DNA of 64,000 nucleotides from Kovacikia minuta CCNUW1 (GTDB lineage Bacteria > Cyanobacteriota > Cyanobacteriia > Leptolyngbyales > Leptolyngbyaceae). The notes under the pieces were generated by a model. That model saw nothing but the letters and a program-made list of their open reading frames with translations, was not told where the DNA came from and made no database searches. A program made the translations under genes and the position numbers. Every line of letters begins with the position of its first letter. The stretch's first letter is position 1. The stretch is taken from contig NZ_CP083583.1 of the NCBI RefSeq assembly GCF_020091585.1, positions 682,001 to 746,000 of the forward strand, given 5' to 3'. Positions 59,186 to 64,000 of this stretch are shown here, in pieces.

Positions 59186-59496
59186 GGGTTTAGAAGACTT
59201 TTTTGAAAATCAAGAACATTTTTAATAACAGCAAATCCTTCTTCTTTAAGACAGTAGTACCGTCTCCTTGGGTCTTCACTCTTGTTTTCATCCCCCCACC
59301 TGGACTCGACAAGATTCTTTCTTTCAAGGGAATGTAAGACCGGATAAAGCGTTCCAGACTTAACCGAATTGGTTCCCTTGCTGCATTTCAAAATCATTTC
59401 TTGAATCTCTAGCCCGTACACCTCTCGGTTGTTGATAGCAAACAGGATTAGCTGTTCTGCGGGGGTAGTTTTAATTACCTTAGTTTTCTTCGGCAT
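59182..59496 (-). CDS. PadR-family regulator (phage copy)
   Basis: 104 residues from the ATG at 59496. The winged helix TTPAEQLILFAINNREVYGL, SGTLYPVLHSLERKNLVES and PRRRYYCLKEEGFAVI is clear. The C-terminal dimerisation domain is short. It sits between two exported-protein genes and overlaps both, so it may regulate this operon. Confidence 0.8.
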   Translation of the reverse strand: MPKKTKVIKTTPAEQLILFAINNREVYGLEIQEMILKCSKGTNSVKSGTLYPVLHSLERKNLVESRWGDENKSEDPRRRYYCLKEEGFAVIKNVLDFQKSLLNP

Positions 59497-60247
59497 ATAA
59501 AGTCTTACCTGAAATAATCGTTGCATCCCAGGCAAAACCTCGATTGGTTTTATACCTGGGGTCTTGTTTGACAATCGACATAAATTGTTGATGTTGGCTC
59601 ATGGTTCTACCAACCAGACAACCAGCAGAGGCTTTGTTGATGTCATCGGTCGGATAGTTGTAGCCTCCATGCTGGTTAATTCCAAAATTCCCTGTGTCTT
59701 TGCTTTTAACCTGTCCAGGAACCTTCCCACGGTTCACTGTTACTGGAGAACATTGAACGAGAGCTTCGTGAGGGGAACTTGTTCCATGAATGCCCACCTT
59801 CCAGGCATTCTTAAACTGCCCATACACAATATTGGCAGTTCCTTTTGGATTCATTGGGTTTTTATAGTAATAGTTTCCAGGATTTATTGTTGCCTCCCAA
59901 TTTCCAATAATCTGAGGAGTCCCCCTATCGTCGAACTCAATCACGATTCGCCTATCGTTAAACACATTCGGGGTATTGTCATTGAGTGTTCCGTCTTTGT
60001 TCATCCCTTCCACATAAACAATGTTGATCTCTCCAGGCTTAGTTGAGATTCGATAGTTTTTCGATCTCATGTATTCGATAATCTTGGAAGCCAAGTTATC
60101 TATTTTCGCCTTCTCTGAAAACTTCCCAAGCCTTCCAACCCTCCCTTCTTGAACTGCGGTTACGACCTTCGGGGTTCCAGCAGCTAAGACGTTGACCAGG
60201 ACTGCTGCTAGAAGTAAAGTTCTAACTCGCTTCTTTTTCTTGGTCAT
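59480..60247 (-). CDS. Exported L,D-transpeptidase-like or endolysin candidate
   Basis: 255 residues. A basic N-terminus and hydrophobic segment (TLLLAAVLVNVLAAG) suggest a signal peptide. Near the C-terminus GNFGINQHGGYN, followed by KASAGCLVGR, gives an H...S.GC pattern like YkuD-type enzymes acting on peptidoglycan. Upstream beta-rich sequence (VIEFDDRGTPQIIGNWEATI, WKVGIHGTSSPHEALVQ) also fits that fold. A lysis or cell-wall role is inferred. Confidence 0.5.
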   Translation of the reverse strand: MTKKKKRVRTLLLAAVLVNVLAAGTPKVVTAVQEGRVGRLGKFSEKAKIDNLASKIIEYMRSKNYRISTKPGEINIVYVEGMNKDGTLNDNTPNVFNDRRIVIEFDDRGTPQIIGNWEATINPGNYYYKNPMNPKGTANIVYGQFKNAWKVGIHGTSSPHEALVQCSPVTVNRGKVPGQVKSKDTGNFGINQHGGYNYPTDDINKASAGCLVGRTMSQHQQFMSIVKQDPRYKTNRGFAWDATIISGKTLYAEEN

Positions 60248-60701
60248 ATTTCCGCTCTATCCCCCACAGTAAATAGGAGGCATGGTTTGCCTCTCCAAAG
60301 ACAATCGAGATCAGGCAGTCCGGTTTATGGAATTCCGGGTTGACTGGGAATTCATGTAACCGTTTATTCCTTGATAGGCAGAGTTTACAGTATCCCCTGG
60401 TTACACACTTTTCTAGCTTGACTTGAATCTTTTTCTCAAACTGGTAGACCCGTTCATTCCATTCCTCTAGTTCGGACTCTCTTTCCTGTGCATCTTCGAG
60501 TTCAACCTGATAGGCAAACTCCCATTCTGCCTCTTTCCTTAGCCTCCACTCCCTCCAGAGGACAAGAACAATTAGACTGGCTCCTAATGTCCAAAAAAAC
60601 CAACCTGCTCTCCAGTCAAACAGAGTAGTTATAGCTGCTCCAACCAGGGAAAGAAGAATATCGAAAAATATTATGAGATACCAACCCAATCTCCAGTTCA
60701 T
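60222..60701 (-). CDS. Membrane protein with coiled coil
   Basis: 159 residues. Two N-terminal hydrophobic helices (WYLIIFFDILLSLVGAAITT, WFFWTLGASLIVLVLW) are followed by a charged coiled coil (ELEDAQERESELEEWNERVY) and a Cys-rich end (CVTRGYCKLC). This resembles a spanin-like or other envelope protein. It overlaps the next gene by 26 bp. Confidence 0.5.
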   Translation of the reverse strand: MNWRLGWYLIIFFDILLSLVGAAITTLFDWRAGWFFWTLGASLIVLVLWREWRLRKEAEWEFAYQVELEDAQERESELEEWNERVYQFEKKIQVKLEKCVTRGYCKLCLSRNKRLHEFPVNPEFHKPDCLISIVFGEANHASYLLWGIERKYDQEKEAS

Positions 60702-60759
60702 ATTTTTTCTAAATCTCGCTCAATCACTCCTTAAACCTGCAATTCACTAAACCTATAAT

Positions 60760-61107
60760 TCACTTCTTATGTCGAAACCTGTCAACTCCATCGAGTCCAG
60801 TTGCAATCCCTCCAATTATCTGGATACCCATTGCAACCCAGGGATTGACGATTGCAAGCTGATTAACCCTTAACGCGAATTGCATAATTGTGATCATGAA
60901 AATTCCAAACACAGTCACATAAGCTGCAAACCAGATCAAAAAAGTTGCCCATTCATCGTAGTTTCTGGGAAACCTCCTGACAAATTTTCTGATCAGTTGT
61001 TTAAGCACGTTTGTCCCTCTGTTCAATTTCTTCAGATTGCCTTGTGGAATTTGAATTTCATACAGTTCCTTCCCAACTTTCAGTGAAGCCTTTCTAGTTA
61101 CTTTCAT
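60760..61107 (-). CDS. Small membrane protein, holin candidate
   Basis: 115 residues: a basic N-terminal half, then two hydrophobic helices (TFLIWFAAYVTVFGIFMITI, AMGIQIIGGIATGLDG) and a short basic tail (DRFRHKK). Its place between cell-wall-related genes suggests a lysis role. It overlaps the upstream gene by 14 bp. Confidence 0.45.
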   Translation of the reverse strand: MKVTRKASLKVGKELYEIQIPQGNLKKLNRGTNVLKQLIRKFVRRFPRNYDEWATFLIWFAAYVTVFGIFMITIMQFALRVNQLAIVNPWVAMGIQIIGGIATGLDGVDRFRHKK

Positions 61108-61852
61108 TTTTCTGCTCCTTAATTAAAACCTTAACCGTGTCTTCAATCTCTCCCATCCGTCTACCCTGATCTCTGATCAGCCCTTGCTTCCCAGTCCACG
61201 CTTGATATTTTTCTCCCCTTATTTTCTGATTCCTAAACGATTCAACCCTCGCTTTTAAGATCGCATCATTGGTGATCCCTTTTTTCATCCCTTCACTCAA
61301 GTCTTTCAGGTTTAGCAGGAATCCCTTGTTCCCTCCATTACTCCATCCCAGTGCCGCTTCAGGGGATTGAACAGCTAGATCAACAGCATTAAGAAAGGCA
61401 AGTGAGTTAAGTTCAAGTCCTGCTCTCTCTGCCTGAGTAATGAGGGATTTCATTCGAGGCTTGATTCGTTTGTTCAAATACCAGTCCGTTGCCTTTTCTG
61501 GATCGGTAATAGACTGCCCCTCCCTTGAAGGAGAGAAAGAAAATGCTCCTAAGTTATGTCGCCTATCACCCGGATCAGTGTGCCCGTAATAGCTTTTGTT
61601 TTTCCTCCCTTTGTTATCCAGATTCCCTTCTGCTGCTCCAACAACCCGAATAATTACTTCATCAGTAATCTTCAAATCGTTAAGAACCAGGTTGTCAGTT
61701 TCCGTAATTTTGAAAGACTTTAATCTATTCCCAGTTACTTTTGCCGCTTCTTCCAATGGTTTTCTCCCAAGTAGAAACACCGCAATTGCAGCGAGAGCGA
61801 GAATACGTGTTCGCTTATTCTTTGCCGATGTTTCTGTTAAGGTCGATTGCAT
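61094..61852 (-). CDS. Exported lysozyme-like candidate
   Basis: 252 residues. An N-terminal hydrophobic segment (ILALAAIAVFLLG) would target it to the membrane. The domain VIIRVVGAAEGNLDNKGRKN, SYYGHTDPGDRRHNLGAFSF and LNAVDLAVQSPEAAL belongs to a cyanobacterial hypothetical family with a GHTDPG motif and a possible catalytic Glu in AAEG. Peptidoglycan cleavage is a guess. Confidence 0.5.
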   Translation of the reverse strand: MQSTLTETSAKNKRTRILALAAIAVFLLGRKPLEEAAKVTGNRLKSFKITETDNLVLNDLKITDEVIIRVVGAAEGNLDNKGRKNKSYYGHTDPGDRRHNLGAFSFSPSREGQSITDPEKATDWYLNKRIKPRMKSLITQAERAGLELNSLAFLNAVDLAVQSPEAALGWSNGGNKGFLLNLKDLSEGMKKGITNDAILKARVESFRNQKIRGEKYQAWTGKQGLIRDQGRRMGEIEDTVKVLIKEQKNESN

Positions 61853-61861
61853 TGCAATTAT

Positions 61862-62176
61862 CTAATTTTTTTGCTTTGGGCTAAGTCGATCCATTTTCAC
61901 TTTCATTTCTTCCCAGGCTTTTCCCCAAGCTTCATCGGTTGGTTCAATAATTACTCTCAATCTATGAAAAATTTCCAACTGATAGTCCCTGGCTCCTCTA
62001 CAGAGATGGGTTGATGGTTTTCCGTAGAGGTTTGGATGATGACAGATCTGAGAAGCCTGGAAAAGTCTTGAAATCACTCTGCCTTGCAATTCCTCATCCC
62101 CATCTGGATTGAATGGGCAGGTTTTGCACCTCTTTTTCATGACTGGGAAATCTGAAATATCAGTCGTTTGCACCAT
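61862..62176 (-). CDS. Small cysteine-rich phage protein
   Basis: 104 residues from the ATG at 62176. MKKRCKTCPFNPDGDEELQG, QICHHPNLYGKPSTHLCRGA carry CxxC...CHH...C, probably binding a metal. I recognise it as a small phage-associated family without known function. Confidence 0.6.
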   Translation of the reverse strand: MVQTTDISDFPVMKKRCKTCPFNPDGDEELQGRVISRLFQASQICHHPNLYGKPSTHLCRGARDYQLEIFHRLRVIIEPTDEAWGKAWEEMKVKMDRLSPKQKN

Positions 62177-62253
62177 AAAAATACCCGAATAAAAATCCAA
62201 TTAAAATTCCGATTAGATAGGCTATCACCATTTCCGGCATTGTCATTCCCTCC

Positions 62254-63963
62254 TTACCAAAAAGATGTTTCCAACTCTGCGTCTGCCATTTGAGGTTCAA
62301 ATGTTTTGACGTTTGTTCCCTCTAAAACTTGATGTAGTTCTCTTGCTTTGGGCGAACTGTGAAGTAATTCGTAAAAGAGCTTGCTACTCGCATTTAAGCA
62401 ACGACCCCGAATAAATTCATTGTCGTAGATGATACAATCTCCATCCCCCATTAATTTAGGGACTTGTGAACACCAGTAGGAATCATCGAAAATCATCTTC
62501 GCTGCCTGTTCGGATGTTTTGAAAGCGACTTTGCTTCCAAATCCTGCCCTAATTGCAGGAGGCAAACTCATTTTCTGATCTGCATATTGGGCTGTTGCAA
62601 TCACAGGCATTCCATAACACCTCCATTGCAAAATTGCATCGTCAATATACTTGCAGACCTTTTCTCCCAATACCTCCTCTCTTCTCTGAAACTCGTCGAT
62701 AAGGATTGGATACCAGGGCATTGGAATACCTGATACCTTGTTGTAATCCTGAATTTTGTCTACATGGGCTTGCTCAAATAAATCGCTTCGACGCTTAACT
62801 AAAGGAAGCAGAACTTCCTCGAACAACTTGAGTGCCTTGTCCTTAACTGAGGCATCTTTTGAAGTCAGAATTTCTCCTTCATGGAAGACCTCTGCTTTCC
62901 CTAAGTCAACTACTCCCTTTGTCCAGGGACTTCCCTTTAACGGGGAGAGAGTTTGCCCATTCTTAAGATCGATATTTACAAAGAAACGAATATTTTTCCC
63001 GTATAGGTGGCTTAGTCCCAGGATGATTGTTCTTAGTCCGGTACTCTTCCCCTTGTTGGGCTGCCCAATCAATAGGGCACCAGAGGTCAAATCAATGTAT
63101 TTTCCATAGCCCTCTAAATCCAGCAGAAAGGGGGCTTTCAAATCATCCCAAATTTGAGGTTGGTAGTTCGGCAAACAGAAATCTACAGACACCCATTCTT
63201 CCCTTGGTTTAGGAATATGCAAAGTGAATCTGTTTCCGGGTAGCCGCTCAACTGCAACTTGCATATTCGGATCAAATCCCGAATCTGATAGAACTTCGGG
63301 GATACATCCGTCAATCATGCTGTACTGAAACCTGAGTGGCTTGAAAAAAGTCAAGCGATAATGCATTAGCCCTTTAGTACAGGCTGGAGGGATAAAATCT
63401 ATTCCCGGTAGTCTGGACTGAAAAGCCTTTGCCAATTGAAACCCTTTGACATCTAACTCGTTCTTAGAAGGAATTGGAGTCGTTTCTGTAATCGGTGTAG
63501 AAATCGGAACAGGAGCAGACTGGCTGGATTGAGTAGGTTGAATAGGAGTAACCGGAGTAACCGGAGTAACCGGAGTAACCGGAGTAACCGGAGTAACCGG
63601 AACAGCCGGAGATGGAGACAAGTATCCATACTCAATCAACTTCTGTTCAATCTGTCTAAATTCGTTCTGGACTACATCAATTTCCAATTTCAAATCTTGA
63701 CCCATAGAAAAGATTTCAGCCTGGTTCCCGTTTTCTACCAGGATTGAGAGGATTTTTTGCCTGATCACGATAATCCCAATTGCACTGGGGTTGAACCCGT
63801 TGCGTTGAGCAACAATCGGCAACTGACGTGCCATCTGAGGCAGTTCTTTTGTCCAGAGCTTGTTCGGGTCAAGTACGTTTAAGTTTTGAAGTAGAAGCTT
63901 CAGCTTCTCTACTTCGTCTTGGCTTGGCATTTCACTAAAGTTAAATAGGTAGGTATAGTCCAT
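62254..63963 (-). CDS. FtsK/SpoIIIE-like DNA translocase ATPase
   Basis: 569 residues. Walker A in LLIGQPNKGKSTGLRTIILG, Walker B in YPILIDEFQRREEVLG, and MPVIATAQYADQKMSLPPAI place it among FtsK-like P-loop ATPases. The N-terminal third includes a VTP tandem repeat coded by six 9-bp units (63545-63598). In mobile elements such proteins move DNA or support conjugation or replication. No membrane segment is visible. Confidence 0.75.
   Translation of the reverse strand: MDYTYLFNFSEMPSQDEVEKLKLLLQNLNVLDPNKLWTKELPQMARQLPIVAQRNGFNPSAIGIIVIRQKILSILVENGNQAEIFSMGQDLKLEIDVVQNEFRQIEQKLIEYGYLSPSPAVPVTPVTPVTPVTPVTPVTPIQPTQSSQSAPVPISTPITETTPIPSKNELDVKGFQLAKAFQSRLPGIDFIPPACTKGLMHYRLTFFKPLRFQYSMIDGCIPEVLSDSGFDPNMQVAVERLPGNRFTLHIPKPREEWVSVDFCLPNYQPQIWDDLKAPFLLDLEGYGKYIDLTSGALLIGQPNKGKSTGLRTIILGLSHLYGKNIRFFVNIDLKNGQTLSPLKGSPWTKGVVDLGKAEVFHEGEILTSKDASVKDKALKLFEEVLLPLVKRRSDLFEQAHVDKIQDYNKVSGIPMPWYPILIDEFQRREEVLGEKVCKYIDDAILQWRCYGMPVIATAQYADQKMSLPPAIRAGFGSKVAFKTSEQAAKMIFDDSYWCSQVPKLMGDGDCIIYDNEFIRGRCLNASSKLFYELLHSSPKARELHQVLEGTNVKTFEPQMADAELETSFW
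63545..63598 (-). repeat. Six 9-bp tandem repeats (GGAGTAACC) inside the FtsK-like gene
   Basis: In-frame units coding Val-Thr-Pro on the minus strand. The repeat number could vary by slippage without changing the frame. Confidence 0.85.
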
Positions 63964-64000
63964 TTGCAGTCCATCTCATCGCTAATCAAGTTCGCAGAAA

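Noticed and set aside
17000-64000. Diversity-generating retroelement
   Set aside because: Fibre genes are present, but no reverse transcriptase or template/variable repeat pair was seen.
1-64000. CRISPR array or cas genes
   Set aside because: No regularly spaced repeats with unique spacers and no Cas motifs. The 13-bp repeats at 50579 number only three, with unequal spacing.

Overview
The window suggests a filamentous cyanobacterium: cyanobacterial-type genes, many GCGATCGC-like (HIP1) sites, dispersed palindromic repeats and several insertion sequences. It has two unlike parts. Positions 1 to about 17,000 are host DNA of higher G+C. From about 17,150 to the right edge lies a large phage-like element of visibly lower G+C. 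No integrase, attachment site or right border is visible, so integrated prophage and phage-plasmid both remain possible.

Host part: the right end of an ISL3 element sits in an ISKra4 remnant (1-951). A leucyl-tRNA synthetase-like gene without the CP1 editing domain (1484-3304) is divergent from an E. coli-type dihydroxy-acid dehydratase gene (3622-5466). Next come a decayed R3H/ATPase gene, a DoxX gene, and a peptidoglycan-binding-domain gene cut by an IS4-family element with a 10-bp target duplication. A pirin gene with a frameshift is divergent from a PadR regulator across a palindromic operator. An arsenate-resistance set follows (arsR, ArsJ-associated GAPDH, arsJ). A second IS4 copy encoding an identical transposase and a 188-bp MITE with the same ends close this part.

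Phage part: 17.2-27.3 kb carries a radical SAM protein, a glycosyltransferase, structural-looking proteins, a SWIM zinc-finger protein, an HNH endonuclease, small unknown genes, a ParB-like protein and a winged-helix protein. From 27.4 to 50.5 kb is the late module, read mainly on the minus strand. In order of transcription it holds tail-fibre genes, a tail spike with SGNH esterase and lectin-like domains, a run of small virion-like proteins, terminase, portal, scaffold-like protein and an N4gp56-like major capsid protein. No tape-measure gene is seen, which fits a short-tailed phage. Plus-strand insertions in this module are an HNH endonuclease, a holin-like gene with a tRNA-like element, an HTH-like protein and a ferritin-like pair. 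A non-coding region of about 1.1 kb with 13-bp direct repeats (50,460-51,585) separates the late module from early-type genes on the plus strand (51.6-58.4 kb). These include an HNH endonuclease, DUF4326 proteins, a nuclease-like protein, small membrane proteins, SSB and a SLOG protein, many with their own leader hairpin and terminator. The last block (58.4-64 kb, minus) carries MazG, an exported thioredoxin-like protein, PadR, envelope and lysis candidates, and an FtsK-like ATPase.

The signals most worth follow-up are four. The pentapeptide GRIAG recurs in eight otherwise different proteins of the late module, written with different codons. A 20-21 bp palindrome occurs at 12 gene starts or junctions. 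A family of leader hairpins hides ribosome-binding sites in the 53-57 kb cassettes. Portal and scaffold genes overlap by 542 nt in different frames.
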